64,000 bases of DNA from Candidatus Humimonas hydrogenitrophica (GTDB taxonomy: Bacteria > Gemmatimonadota > Gemmatimonadetes > Palauibacterales > Palauibacteraceae), in NCBI GenBank assembly GCA_947581615.1, contig CANPVD010000105.1, positions 1 to 64,000 on the forward strand, given 5' to 3'. Made by a program: the position numbers and the translations under genes. Every line of letters begins with the position of its first letter. Positions within the stretch are counted from its first letter, which is position 1. This document shows positions 25,466-34,445 of this stretch, piece after piece. The notes under the pieces were generated by a model that did not search any database, had not been told where the DNA came from, and saw nothing but the letters and a program-made list of their open reading frames with translations.

Positions 25466-26395
25466 GTGAAGATCGTGTCGCTGCTGGCCAGCGCTACCGA
25501 GATCGTCTGCGACCTGGGGCTGGAGGACGCCCTGGTCGGGATCTCGCACGAGTGCGACTGGCCGCCCCGGGTCCTGGACCGCCCCCGGGTGAGTCGCACC
25601 CGCTTCGACCCCTCCGGGCTCTCTTCGGCCGCCATCGACGCGGCCGTGCGCCGCGCCATGGCCGAGCACGGCAGCGTGTACGAGGTCGACGGCGAGCGGC
25701 TGGCCGAGCTGGAGCCCGACCTGATCCTCACCCAGGCGGTGTGCGAGGTGTGCGCCGTGCCCACGCCGGGGGTGCGGGAGGTGGTTCGGGAGCGCGGGCT
25801 GGACGCGGAGGTCCTCTCCCTGGACGCCCACACCCTGGAGGAGATCCTGGACTCGATCGTCCTTGTGGGCGAGGTGGCCGGGGTGCCGGACCGGGCCGGC
25901 CGGCTGGGCGCGGAGCTCGCCGAGCGGCTGGACGATGTCCGCGCCGCGGTGGCCGGCGCGCCTCCCCTGCGCACCCTGGCGATCGAGTGGTTGGCTCCGC
26001 CCTTCGAGCCCGGCCACTGGGTGCCCGGGATGGTCCGGATGGCCGGGGGCGTGAACCTGGCCGGGGAGGAGGGAGCGCCCTCGCGCCAGGTGACATGGGA
26101 AGAGCTGGCGGGGCTCGACCCCGACGCGCTGGTCGTCATGCCGTGCGGGTACGGGCTGGAGGCCTCGCGCCGCGAGGCGGACGAGCACGCCGACCGGCTC
26201 CTGGCCGTCGCTCCCCGGGCGATCGCGGAGGGTCGCGCCTTCGTGGTGGACGGCTCCTCGTACTTCAACCGCTCGGGGCCGCGGACCGCGACGGGGGTCG
26301 AGATCCTGGCCGGCCTCCTGCATCCCGAGCGCATCGACGCACCGCCGGAGGGCACGGCGGCGCGGTGGGGGCCGGCGGAGGCAGAGCGCGGCTGA
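25466..26395 (+). CDS. BtuF-like cobalamin/metal-chelate binding protein
   Basis: A periplasmic-binding-protein fold of the BtuF/FecB class, 309 residues, GTG start after GAGGAGCGAGCGGCC. Characteristic blocks: MKIVSLLASATEIVCDLGLEDALVGISHECDWP, VDGERLAELEPDLILTQ, LDAHTLEEILDSI, IEWLAPPFEPGHWVPGMVRMAGG and LDPDALVVMPCGYG. There is no signal peptide and no permease or ATPase next to it, so this belongs to the subgroup of apparently cytosolic cobalamin-binding-like proteins. A transport role is not supported. It converges on serA 50 bases downstream. Confidence 0.8.
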   Translation: MKIVSLLASATEIVCDLGLEDALVGISHECDWPPRVLDRPRVSRTRFDPSGLSSAAIDAAVRRAMAEHGSVYEVDGERLAELEPDLILTQAVCEVCAVPTPGVREVVRERGLDAEVLSLDAHTLEEILDSIVLVGEVAGVPDRAGRLGAELAERLDDVRAAVAGAPPLRTLAIEWLAPPFEPGHWVPGMVRMAGGVNLAGEEGAPSRQVTWEELAGLDPDALVVMPCGYGLEASRREADEHADRLLAVAPRAIAEGRAFVVDGSSYFNRSGPRTATGVEILAGLLHPERIDAPPEGTAARWGPAEAERG

Positions 26396-26445
26396 CGGCC
26401 TCGGCTCCGCGCAGCCGAGCGCCCGACGCGGCCAGGACGACGCCG

Positions 26446-27426
26446 TTACAGGTTGAGCGCGGGGCCGAGCTCGGCGCCCAGGAGCGCGTCCCGCACCGAC
26501 GTGGCCACCTCGATCGCCACCGCCCGCTTGGCCTCGTCCGTGGCCCCGCCCAGGTGGGGCGTCGTCACCAGATTGGGAGCCTCCCGCAGCGGGCTCCCCG
26601 CCGGCAGCGGCTCCTCGGCGAACACGTCGAGCCCGGCCCCGGCCAACCGGCCCTCGATCAACGCCCGGGCCACCGCCCGCTCGTCCACGACCCCGCCCCG
26701 GGAGGCGTTCACGAGGAAGGCGCCCGGCTTCATGCGCGCCAGCTCGGCCTCCCCGAGCATCCCGTCGGTCTCCGCGGTGAGCGGCACGTGGAAGCTCACT
26801 ACGTCGGCCCGCTCCAGGAGCGCCCGAAACTCCAGGAACTCGGCGCCGATCTCCTCCATGCGATGCGGCGTGAGATAGGGATCGCAGGCCAGGAGGCCCA
26901 TGCCGAAGGCGCGCCCCACGGCGAGGACGGCCGATCCTATGCGGCCGGCCCCCACCACGCCCAGGGCGCGTCCGTGGAGCTGGGAGCCCCGTAGCGCCTT
27001 CCGGTCCCACTCCCCCGCCCTCACGCTCCGGTCCGCCCGCGCGATGTGGCGGGCGGCCGCCAGGAGCAGGCCGAAGGTGAGCTCGGCGGTCGAACAGGTG
27101 TTTCCGCTCGGGGCGTTCATGACGGCGACGCCGCGCCGCGCCGCCGCCCCGAGGTCGATGTTGTCCACCCCCACGCCGGCTCGGCCCACCACGCGGAGGG
27201 CCGGCGCCGCCCGGAGCAGCACCTCGTCCACCGTGGTGCCGCCGCGCACGATGAGGCCGGCGGCGCGTTCGAGTGCCTCGAAGAGCACCTCGCGGCCGCC
27301 CGGCGACACGTCGACGACCTCGAGCCCCGGTTCGGCGTCGAGGACCGCCACCCCCTCGGGCTCGAGCGCCTCGGCGAGGACGACCCGGAGACGGTCGCCC
27401 GGCGAGTCGGCCGCGGGGATGCTCAG
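26446..27426 (-). CDS. serA: D-3-phosphoglycerate dehydrogenase, short form
   Basis: Oxidises 3-phosphoglycerate to phosphohydroxypyruvate, the first step of serine synthesis. It is 326 residues, lacking the C-terminal ACT region. Motifs: RAGVGVDNIDLGAAARRGV, NTCSTAELTFGLLL, Rossmann GVVGAGRIGS, the catalytic Arg in NASRGGVVDE, Glu in DVFAEEPLP, His in TTPHLGGAT. No ATG, GTG or TTG lies in frame near the conserved start. The best initiation site is CTG at 27426, which overlaps the preceding stop as CTGA and follows AGGAGGA by 9-10 bases. It is translationally coupled to the aminotransferase gene. Confidence 0.9.
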   Translation of the reverse strand: MSIPAADSPGDRLRVVLAEALEPEGVAVLDAEPGLEVVDVSPGGREVLFEALERAAGLIVRGGTTVDEVLLRAAPALRVVGRAGVGVDNIDLGAAARRGVAVMNAPSGNTCSTAELTFGLLLAAARHIARADRSVRAGEWDRKALRGSQLHGRALGVVGAGRIGSAVLAVGRAFGMGLLACDPYLTPHRMEEIGAEFLEFRALLERADVVSFHVPLTAETDGMLGEAELARMKPGAFLVNASRGGVVDERAVARALIEGRLAGAGLDVFAEEPLPAGSPLREAPNLVTTPHLGGATDEAKRAVAIEVATSVRDALLGAELGPALNL

Positions 27427-28556
27427 CGGGACAGCTCCTCCTGGAGGACCCGGTCGAGGGTGCCCAGGAGCTCCTCCAGCTCCGCCGGCGTGTGGTCCCC
27501 CATGTGCCCGATCCGGATCGTGCTCGGCGCCAGCTTGCCGTAGCCGGACCCGATCACCCACCCGTGCCGGCGCAGCGCCGCGACCAGGTCGGGCCCGACC
27601 AGCCGCTCGGGCAGCCGGACCGCGGTCACGGTCGGGGAGCGGTAGCCCTCGGGCGCCAGCACCTCGAAGTCCAGGCCTGTCCGGGTGGCCAGCGCCCCCG
27701 TCCAGGCGTGGGCGCGCCGCGCCATGGCCGCGTGTCTCTCGAGCCGGGCCTCGAGCCCCTCGGCGTCGATCCGCTGGAGCTGGCGGGCCAGAGCGTAGAA
27801 CAGGGTCAGGGCCGGCGTGTTGGGCGTCTGGTGCTGACGCGCGCGGCGCTCGAAGTCGAGGAGGTCGAAGTAATAGCTGCGCGGGCTCACCTCGGCCGCG
27901 CGCTCCAGGGCCCGCCCGGAAGCCACCCCGAAAGCGAGGCCCGGGGGGAGGGCGAGCGCCTTCTGGGAGCCGGTGAGCATGAAGTCCAGCCCCCACTCGT
28001 CGAAGCGGACCTCGGTCCCGGCCACCGAGGAGACGCCGTCCACGGCCACAAGGAGGTCGTCGTGCCCGCGCACGACCTCGGCCAGCCGGGCTACCGGGTT
28101 GAGGACGCCGGTCGAGGTCTCCGAGTGCACCACCGTGACCAGGTCGTAGCGCCCCGGCGCCTCCGCGAGCTTCTCGGCGACCCGGTCGGGGAGATTGGGA
28201 GAGCCCCACTCCACCTCCAGCCGGTCGGCCGGACGGCCGGTGAGCGCCGCGATGTCGTGGAAGCGGCCGCTGAACGCCCCGCACACCAGGCACAGGATCC
28301 GCCGCCGGCTGAGGTTGGTCACCGCCGCCTCCATGAGCCCGGTGGCCGAGGAGGTCGACACGTACACGGGGCGGTCGGTGCCGAACAGGCGGCCCAGGCC
28401 GGGCTGCAGGCCGGCCATGAGCACCTTCATGGCCGAGCCGCGGTGCGCGATCACGGGCCGAGCCTGCGCCTCCAGCACCTCCGGCCGCACCTCCGTGGGC
28501 CCCGGCAGGAAGAAGCGGCCGTACGCGAGCTCGCCGCCCCCCGGTCGGTGGCTCAT
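27423..28556 (-). CDS. Class V aminotransferase (alanine-glyoxylate / phosphoserine type)
   Basis: PLP aminotransferase of 377 residues in the serine-pyruvate/alanine-glyoxylate family: FLPGPTEVRPEVLEA, SSSATGLMEAAVTNL, VVHSETSTGVLNPV, VDGVSSVAGTEVRFDEWGLDFMLTGSQKALALPPGL (PLP Lys in GSQKAL) and GYGKLAPSTIRIGHMGDH. The ATG is in ATGA overlap with the upstream O-methyltransferase stop. Coupling to serA makes phosphohydroxypyruvate a plausible substrate, replacing SerC (inference). Glyoxylate transamination is the alternative. Confidence 0.88.
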   Translation of the reverse strand: MSHRPGGGELAYGRFFLPGPTEVRPEVLEAQARPVIAHRGSAMKVLMAGLQPGLGRLFGTDRPVYVSTSSATGLMEAAVTNLSRRRILCLVCGAFSGRFHDIAALTGRPADRLEVEWGSPNLPDRVAEKLAEAPGRYDLVTVVHSETSTGVLNPVARLAEVVRGHDDLLVAVDGVSSVAGTEVRFDEWGLDFMLTGSQKALALPPGLAFGVASGRALERAAEVSPRSYYFDLLDFERRARQHQTPNTPALTLFYALARQLQRIDAEGLEARLERHAAMARRAHAWTGALATRTGLDFEVLAPEGYRSPTVTAVRLPERLVGPDLVAALRRHGWVIGSGYGKLAPSTIRIGHMGDHTPAELEELLGTLDRVLQEELSR

Positions 28557-29230
28557 CCGGACCTCCCGCTCCGTTCTCCCCGGCGGCGAGCCACGGTGAG
28601 CCCGTCCCGTACCGGTACGATCACCGCGTCGAAGCGTTCGTCCCCGGCCAGCCGCTCGTTGAAGGTGCGAATGGCGATGGTGGATGGGTCCTGGTCGGAC
28701 GGGTCCGCCACCCGGCCGCGCCACAGCGTGTTGTCCGCCACCAGGAGCCCGCCGGGACCCAGGAGGCCGGTGGCCTCCTGTAGGTAGAAGGGGTAGCTCT
28801 CCTTGTCGGCGTCGATGAACACGAGGTCGAAGGAGGCGCGCCCGGCCAGGTCCTCCAGCGTCTCGCGCGCGTCCCCCAGACGCACCTCCGCGCGTCCCTC
28901 CTCGCCGGCCCGCGCCATGGCCTGGCGCGCCAGCTCGGCGTGGGCCGGCTCCCGCTCGAGCGTGACGAGTCGGGCATCGGAGGGGAGGAGCGACAGGAGC
29001 CACAGCCCCGAGTAGCCGCCCAGCGTCCCGATCTCGAGGAGCCGCCGCGCCCCGGCGGTCGCGGCGAGGAGGGCGAGGAGGCGTCCCTCGAGGGCGGAGA
29101 CGTGGATGAGGGGCAACTCCCTCCGGTCGAGCTCGTCCCGGATCCAGCGCATCGTGTCGGTCTCGGGCGCGTGCAGCGCCTCGATGTAGTTCGCGCAGCG
29201 CTCGAGCGTCGCTTCATCCATGCGTGCCAT
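28553..29230 (-). CDS. Class I SAM-dependent O-methyltransferase (COMT-like)
   Basis: A 225-residue methyltransferase of the caffeoyl-CoA/catechol O-methyltransferase family. Motif I is LLEIGTLGGYSGLWLLSLLP, followed by VTLEREPAHAELARQAM, the metal-binding block FDLVFIDADKESYPFYL, and GPGGLLVADNTLWRGRV. C-terminal AIRTFNERLAGDERFDAVIVPVRDGLTVARR is typical. Start ATG at 29230 follows GGGAAGGAC; an ATG 9 bases inside is an alternative. The native acceptor is unknown. It is the first gene of the O-methyltransferase-aminotransferase-serA run with ATGA/CTGA overlaps. Confidence 0.9.
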   Translation of the reverse strand: MARMDEATLERCANYIEALHAPETDTMRWIRDELDRRELPLIHVSALEGRLLALLAATAGARRLLEIGTLGGYSGLWLLSLLPSDARLVTLEREPAHAELARQAMARAGEEGRAEVRLGDARETLEDLAGRASFDLVFIDADKESYPFYLQEATGLLGPGGLLVADNTLWRGRVADPSDQDPSTIAIRTFNERLAGDERFDAVIVPVRDGLTVARRRGERSGRSG

Positions 29231-29262
29231 GTCCTTCCCTGTCGAGTCCGTTCGAACCGTGC

Positions 29263-30723
29263 TCAGCCGTCCGCGCGCGCCGGCGACCGGGCCTCGCCGC
29301 AGGCGCGCCGCGCCGCCCGGAGCCACACGCGCACCCGGGCCGGGCGCCCGGCGCGTGGATCCTCTCGCTCGGATCGCACCAGCGCCGTGACCCTCTCCTG
29401 CGGCGTTCGTGCCAGCGCGCAGACGCCGCGCACGCCCCCCCGCCACAGCGCCGCCGCGTTGCGCGTGCCGATACCGCGGAGCGAGGCGAGCCGGGCGGCC
29501 CGGACCAGCGCTCCCGCGCGGCCCGGGGGCAGGCCTGCGCGGCGGCTCACCGCGGCGGAGTCGGTCTCCGCCAGCGCCCGAGCCCCCCCGAGGCCGGCCG
29601 CCTCGAGGTGCCGGATCTCGGCCGGGCTCGCGCCCGGCAGGTCGGCGAGCCGCGGCGCCGAAGAATCCACCGTCCACCGGTCGAGGCCGACCTGCACGGC
29701 GGCGCAGAACAGGAGGGCGAGGACGACGGCCACGGGCGCCCGACCCAGACGGAGGCGGGTCGCCGGACGCTCGGGCGCCGCCTGGCGCTCCGCCGCGGCC
29801 GAGTCCGGCGGCCCCGCGCTCCACCCCGGCACGGCCACGCCCAGGTTGGCGAGCGCGTGGTAGATGACGAAGCAGTCGAGGGCGAACACCGGGAAGCCCA
29901 GGAAGCCGGGCAGCGGCATCTCGAACAGCTTGAGCCGCTCGAGGCCCGGCACCGTGTAGATCCAGCGGGCGCCGGCGAGGCGGTTGTAGCCCTCCCACAG
30001 GAGGCCGATGCCGGCGCCGCCGGCCAGCAGGCGGACGATCCGCGTCCAGCTCCCCCTCGCCAGGTCGCCGAGCAGCGAGCTGCCCGGGTCCCGGGCGTGG
30101 TTGAAGGGCTCGAGAAGGAGGGTCGAGGCGCCCCAGATGAGGGGGAAGAAGGCGTCGGGCCAGCGCACGGCGAGGAGGACGAAGGCGGCCCCGAGGAGGA
30201 GGCAGACGGCGTAGTGCCGGCGTCGGACCCGGAAGCGGGGCCGGCTCCAGCCCCGCGCCAGCCCGACCTCGTCCATCCAGCGCTGCGCCAGGTAGATGGC
30301 GGGGAGCACGGTGGCGAAGGCCGCGAAGGTCCCGGCCCAGCGCGGCGGGAGGGCGGCCGGGACGAACACGTAGTACCAGTCCGCCATCCTCAGGTTGAGG
30401 AGCTCGAACAGGTACCAGGTGGGTCCGGACCAGAACCACAGCGACAGCGCGAAGCGGGGCCGGCCCGCCAGAAGCGCGCTCCCCGTCCTCAGCGCCAGGC
30501 CGCCGTCCAGCAGGAGGAGGGTCGGGTACCAGGCGAACTGGAAGAACCAGTCGCGGAGCGGCTGCGCCCCGCGCGCGGCGAGGAGGATGGCGACGAACAG
30601 CGCCGCCGCGCCGAGGCCCGCCTCCAGGGCGCCCCGGCGTCGGCCCGTCCCGCGCTCCGTTCCCGCCCCCTCGTCCGATCTCGTCCCGGCCTCCCCGCTC
30701 GAGCCTCCGGCGCCTCCCGGCAC
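29263..30723 (-). CDS. Polytopic membrane protein with C-terminal HhH-like (DUF4332-type) tail
   Basis: About 486 residues, family not recognised. Eight or so hydrophobic segments occupy the first ~330 residues (ALEAGLGAAALFVAILLAA, TLLLLDGGLALRTG, TFAAFATVLPAIYLAQ, YAVCLLLGAAFVLLAVRW, and others), followed by another near 345 (VAVVLALLFCAAVQVGL). The soluble tail has two helix-hairpin-helix-like blocks, DLPGASPAEIRHLEAAGLGGARALAET and LRGIGTRNAAALWRGGVRGVCALART, as in DUF4332 proteins. The start is uncertain: GTG 30723 was chosen because no ATG is available. It is divergent from the gene at 30865. Confidence 0.6.
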   Translation of the reverse strand: MPGGAGGSSGEAGTRSDEGAGTERGTGRRRGALEAGLGAAALFVAILLAARGAQPLRDWFFQFAWYPTLLLLDGGLALRTGSALLAGRPRFALSLWFWSGPTWYLFELLNLRMADWYYVFVPAALPPRWAGTFAAFATVLPAIYLAQRWMDEVGLARGWSRPRFRVRRRHYAVCLLLGAAFVLLAVRWPDAFFPLIWGASTLLLEPFNHARDPGSSLLGDLARGSWTRIVRLLAGGAGIGLLWEGYNRLAGARWIYTVPGLERLKLFEMPLPGFLGFPVFALDCFVIYHALANLGVAVPGWSAGPPDSAAAERQAAPERPATRLRLGRAPVAVVLALLFCAAVQVGLDRWTVDSSAPRLADLPGASPAEIRHLEAAGLGGARALAETDSAAVSRRAGLPPGRAGALVRAARLASLRGIGTRNAAALWRGGVRGVCALARTPQERVTALVRSEREDPRAGRPARVRVWLRAARRACGEARSPARADG

Positions 30724-30864
30724 GGCAGCATACGATGCCGGCGGCGGCGGCGAAAACGGGGCGTTCGGGTTGACGACATCGCGGGCTCGGGCGAGTTTGA
30801 CCGCTCGCGGCACGGGAAGGGGTTCCGGGCCGCCACGCCCCGCTCCGGGAGACGGCCGAGACCG

Positions 30865-31137
30865 ATGCGCTACGTGACCATGACCGCGATCGCGCCCGAG
30901 GAGGTCCTCGCGCGCGCCCGGCATTTCTTCGCCCGCAACACGCAGCTGGAGCTGGTCGAGGAGCGGGAGGACGAGCTCGTGTTCCAGGGCGAGATCGGGC
31001 GTGCCGTCCTTCGAGTGGACCGCGAGCACGGCCGCACCAACGTCCGCGTGGAGACCGACCGGGTGGCGGGACTCGACGTCACCGACATCGCCAAGCGCTT
31101 CCTGTACACGCTCCGGGTCGAGGGACAGAAAGTATGA
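30865..31137 (+). CDS. Small conserved-looking protein, 90 residues
   Basis: A 90-residue soluble protein, begun at ATG 30865. A helix (APEEVLARARHFFA) is followed by alternating strands (LELVEEREDELVFQGEIGRAVLRVDREHGRTNVRVETD) and a closing helix (DVTDIAKRFLYTLR), giving an alpha-beta-beta-beta-alpha plan. No family recognised. The stop overlaps the start of the following ubiquitin-like gene by ATGA, indicating coupled expression of two partner-like small proteins. Confidence 0.65.
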   Translation: MRYVTMTAIAPEEVLARARHFFARNTQLELVEEREDELVFQGEIGRAVLRVDREHGRTNVRVETDRVAGLDVTDIAKRFLYTLRVEGQKV

Positions 31138-31475
31138 CCGCCGACGCGAAGGCCCATCGCGACCGCTCGGCCGGACAGGGCTGGCGGGAGAGCAGCTCCG
31201 AGGAGACCGTGACCCTCCGGCTCATCATGCCGGACCACTGGCTCGAGCAGGTGACCGAGCTCCCGCTCGGCACGTCCGTCCAGGAGGCCAAGCGACTCGG
31301 GCTCCGCGACCTCCTGCAGCGCGACACGGACCGTCCCGGCGACTTCTACGTGGAGTACGCGGAGCGGCGGGTGCCGGACGAGTCCATCACGCTGGCCGAG
31401 CTCGGCGCGCAGGACGGCGAGATCCTCTCCATCCGGGCCTACGACCTGGGCCACTACCCGAGGTTCGCGGGCTAG
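31134..31475 (+). CDS. Small ubiquitin-like beta-grasp protein
   Basis: A 113-residue protein. From about residue 24 the strand-helix pattern matches ubiquitin-like beta-grasp proteins such as YukD/EsaB: VTLRLIMPDHWLEQVTELPLGTSVQEAKRLGLRDLL, then YVEYAERRVPDESITLAELGAQDGEILSIRAY. There is no C-terminal diglycine (it ends FAG), so conjugation or sulfur-carrier chemistry is not supported. Start ATG overlaps the previous stop (ATGA). No type VII secretion genes are nearby, so the role is open. Confidence 0.6.
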   Translation: MTADAKAHRDRSAGQGWRESSSEETVTLRLIMPDHWLEQVTELPLGTSVQEAKRLGLRDLLQRDTDRPGDFYVEYAERRVPDESITLAELGAQDGEILSIRAYDLGHYPRFAG

Positions 31476-31523
31476 AGCGGCCACACGCGGCGGAAGGCGG
31501 GTCGGTCCGTCGGTGCGATCCGG

Positions 31524-31554
31524 CGGCGGGGCCCGCTCCCTCCCCGCCCCGCCG
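31524..31554. terminator. Bidirectional hairpin between convergent genes
   Basis: CGGCGGGGC (31524-31532) pairs perfectly with GCCCCGCCG (31546-31554) around a 13-base pyrimidine-rich loop, between the ubiquitin-like gene and the beta-propeller gene. Confidence 0.45.
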
Positions 31555-31556
31555 GT

Positions 31557-32858
31557 TCAGTCCGACCCGCCCGAAGCGAACCCACGGTCCGACCCGTCCG
31601 TGGCTCTCCCTCCGCCTTGCTCGATCCTCAGCCGGACCACGTACTCCACGCCCATGTGGTCCTCGGTGACGGCGTAGAGGGCCTCTCCCCGAAACACCGG
31701 CACGGGGAAGTGCCGCTGGAGCGCTGCGGGCGGACGCACGCGGCCCAGGTAGCGCCCCCCGGGCCCGAACACGTCGAGCTCGCGCACGCCGGTCGCCGTC
31801 CGGTCGTGGGCGTACGGGACCACCCACAGGTCGCCCCTCCCGTCGACCCACAGGTCGTCGAACCGCGGGTAGTCGTCCGGGATCCGCGAGCGGTCCACGT
31901 GCCCGGTCATGCCCATCCTCCGCATCCTGTGCTCGCTCGACCGCGCGGCCTCCTCCTTCGCCTGCCCGGGAATGCGCTCGGCGCGAGCGCTCCGCTCGAT
32001 CACGCGGAGCGTGTCTCCAGCCAGCGTCCGCTCCACGACCCTGTAGCGATCGCTCGCTCCCGACCACAGGTGGCCGCGGCCATCGAGCCTCCATTCGAGG
32101 CGGGGCGAGAAGGGCGCGTCGACCTCGCCGCCGTAACGGGAGAACGGGAAGCTGTCCACGGGCGCGAAGGTCGAATCGAGGGCCAGCAGGACGCCCGGGA
32201 CGTCCGGCGCGGCGCCGGCCCGCGCGGGGCGGTAGCGAGCCGGCTCCACCGGCCGGCCGGCGGGATCGAACCCGCCCGACCAGGGCACCGTCCACTTCGG
32301 GAGAGGGCGCTGATGGTCGTAAAGGAGCGCGCCCGAGGTATCGAACACCGACCAGCGCGCGTTGCCGTAGTCCACGACCAGGAGCCGCCCTCCATCCGGC
32401 GTGAGCGTGAGGCCGGCCGGCCAGCGAAGCTCTCCGGGGCCCCTGCCCTCGCGGCCGATCGCGCGCACGAAGCTCCCGTCGGGGCCGAACACCTTGACCT
32501 CTCCCGCCTGGCCGCCGGCCACGTAGATGCGTCCGGCCGAGTCCACGGCCAGGGCCCAGATGTCGCCGAGCTGGCTGGGGCCCGTGTCCGTGGCCGACCC
32601 GATGCGGAGCGTCTCGCGGAGCTTCCAGCCCTCGCCCGGCCTCCACGTCCCCCGCCCGGGGCTGCGCACGAGCACGGCTCCCGAGCGGAGCGTTTCGATC
32701 GTCCCGTGCCAGGAGCCGTCGCCGACGGCGGCGTCGCCGGCGCACGCCGCCAGGACGAGGAGTCCCCAGATCGAGAGCAGCGCGAGGCGTGCGGGCGGCG
32801 CGAACCGGGCGACGGCCGGCCGGCACGCGACCGCGTCGGACCGGAGCGAGAAGCGCAT
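31557..32858 (-). CDS. Six-bladed beta-propeller lipoprotein
   Basis: A 433-residue exported lipoprotein with signal LALLSIWGLLVLAAC and the lipidated Cys at about residue 38. The rest shows repeated NHL/YVTN-like blades: IWALAVDSAGRIYVAGGQAGEVKVFGPDG, GREGRGPGELRWPAGLTLTPDGGRLLVVDYGNARWSVFDTSGAL, RFDDLWVDGRGDLWVVPY and ELDVFGPGGRYLGRV. The family (BF3352-like propellers) is common in Bacteroidota and related heterotrophs; ligands are mostly unknown. ATG 32858 is preferred to the TTG one codon upstream. A second such protein is at 52054. Confidence 0.8.
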   Translation of the reverse strand: MRFSLRSDAVACRPAVARFAPPARLALLSIWGLLVLAACAGDAAVGDGSWHGTIETLRSGAVLVRSPGRGTWRPGEGWKLRETLRIGSATDTGPSQLGDIWALAVDSAGRIYVAGGQAGEVKVFGPDGSFVRAIGREGRGPGELRWPAGLTLTPDGGRLLVVDYGNARWSVFDTSGALLYDHQRPLPKWTVPWSGGFDPAGRPVEPARYRPARAGAAPDVPGVLLALDSTFAPVDSFPFSRYGGEVDAPFSPRLEWRLDGRGHLWSGASDRYRVVERTLAGDTLRVIERSARAERIPGQAKEEAARSSEHRMRRMGMTGHVDRSRIPDDYPRFDDLWVDGRGDLWVVPYAHDRTATGVRELDVFGPGGRYLGRVRPPAALQRHFPVPVFRGEALYAVTEDHMGVEYVVRLRIEQGGGRATDGSDRGFASGGSD

Positions 32859-32889
32859 CAACGGCGCCGGGCGGCCGCCGCTCCCCTCG

Positions 32890-34308
32890 TCACTCGTCCG
32901 GGTGGCGCTGGAAGTAGCTCCGCGTCTCCCGGAACACGATCCCGGACAGGAGGAGCAACCCGATCAGGTTCGGGAACGCCATCAGGCCGTTCATGATGTC
33001 GGAGAGGAGCCACACGATCTGGATCGGCCGCGCGGCGGCCAGCGCGATGACCACCACGAACACGAGCCGGTAGGGCACCACGACCTTCTCGCCGAACAGG
33101 TACTCGAGGTTGCGCTCGCCGTAGTAGGACCAGCCCAGCATGGTGCTGAACGCGAACACGGCCAGGCTGAAGGCCACGACGTAGCCGCCCCACTCGCCCG
33201 GGAGGCCCGTGCGGAAGGCGTGCTGGGTGAGGTTGGCGCCGTTGAGGCCGGGCTCCTGCCACGCGCCGGTGGACAGGATCACGATGCCGGTGAAGGTGCA
33301 CACCACGATCGTGTCGATGAACGTCTGGGTCATGGAGACGAGCGCCTGGCGCACGGGCTCGTCGGTCTGCGCGGCGGCCGCCGCGATGCCGCCCGTCCCC
33401 AGCCCCGACTCGTTGGAGAAGATCCCGCGCGCCACTCCGAAGCGCATGGCCTGGAGCACGGTGTAGCCCAGGACGCCGCCGGCGGCCGACACGGGGCTGA
33501 AGGCGCCCGCGAACACGAGGCCGAAGGCGTGGGTGACGCCGTGGCGGTTGATGAAGATGATGGTGCCGGCGCCGATCATGTAGGCGGCGATCATGATGGG
33601 CACGAACACACCCGTGAAGCGTCCGATCGACTTGATGCCCCCCAGGATGACGGCGGCGGCGAGGATCGCCACCACGATCCCGGTGACGACCGGCGGCACG
33701 TGGAAGGACTGGCGCACGGCGTCGGCCACGGCCTGGGACTGGACGCCGTTGCCGATCCCGAAGGCGGCGATCGAGGCGAACAGGGCGAAGGCGATCGACA
33801 GGACCTTCCCGAGCTTCCCCCAGCGGATCCCGTGCTCCAGGTAGTACATGGGGCCGCCGGCCTTCTCGCCCCGGGCGTCGGTCTCCCGGAAGTGGACGCC
33901 GAGCACGGCCTCCGAGTACTTGGTGGCCATGCCCACCAGGCCGGTGATCCACATCCAGAACAGGGCCCCGGGGCCGCCGGCGGAGATGGCGGTGGCGACC
34001 CCGACGATGTTCCCGGTGCCCACCGTGGCGGCCAGGGCCGTCATGAGCGCCTGGAAGTGGGAGATGTCCCCCTCGGCCCCCTCGTCCCGCCGCTTGACGA
34101 AGGCCAGCCACAGGGAATGCACGAGCTTGCGGAATTGCAGGCCGCGCAGGAGCAGGGTTAGATATAGGCCCGTTCCCACCAGCAGGATGATCAGGGGCAG
34201 ACCCCACACCCAGTCCGAGATGGCCTGCAGGTGGGGGATCAAGCCGCCGGCGGACGCGCCCTGGAGGGCCGCGAGCAGGCCGAGCGGAACCGCCGCGATC
34301 TGGTGCAT
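32890..34308 (-). CDS. Alanine/glycine:cation symporter (AGCS family)
   Basis: A 472-residue sodium- or proton-coupled amino-acid importer. Strong AGCS motifs: [38 protein letters not shown] (the GTGNI signature), [57 protein letters not shown] and [13 protein letters not shown], with ten or more hydrophobic segments. It has its own promoter upstream. Alanine or glycine uptake would complement the glycine and serine enzymes nearby (inference). Confidence 0.93.
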   Translation of the reverse strand: MHQIAAVPLGLLAALQGASAGGLIPHLQAISDWVWGLPLIILLVGTGLYLTLLLRGLQFRKLVHSLWLAFVKRRDEGAEGDISHFQALMTALAATVGTGNIVGVATAISAGGPGALFWMWITGLVGMATKYSEAVLGVHFRETDARGEKAGGPMYYLEHGIRWGKLGKVLSIAFALFASIAAFGIGNGVQSQAVADAVRQSFHVPPVVTGIVVAILAAAVILGGIKSIGRFTGVFVPIMIAAYMIGAGTIIFINRHGVTHAFGLVFAGAFSPVSAAGGVLGYTVLQAMRFGVARGIFSNESGLGTGGIAAAAAQTDEPVRQALVSMTQTFIDTIVVCTFTGIVILSTGAWQEPGLNGANLTQHAFRTGLPGEWGGYVVAFSLAVFAFSTMLGWSYYGERNLEYLFGEKVVVPYRLVFVVVIALAAARPIQIVWLLSDIMNGLMAFPNLIGLLLLSGIVFRETRSYFQRHPDE

Positions 34309-34372
34309 GGTCGTTGCGCTCGTCTCGGTCGAGGAGGGAACGGACGGGTCCGCGAACGGCTGATCGTTGAAC

Positions 34373-34402
34373 AGGGTAGACCCCGGCCCGCGCGGACGTC
34401 AA
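34373..34402 (-). promoter_or_regulatory. Sigma-70-type promoter of the AGCS gene
   Basis: On the minus strand TTGACG (34402-34397) and TACCCT (34378-34373) with an 18-base spacer, about 65 bases before the symporter start. Confidence 0.45.
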
Positions 34403-34445
34403 TACGATCCCGCGGCGCGACGAGTCACCCCCGAGGAGGGACGAC

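Noticed and set aside
24059-27010. A 983-codon minus-strand open frame opposite moeB and the BtuF-like gene
   Set aside because: No domain, biased composition, and it contradicts strong plus-strand genes.
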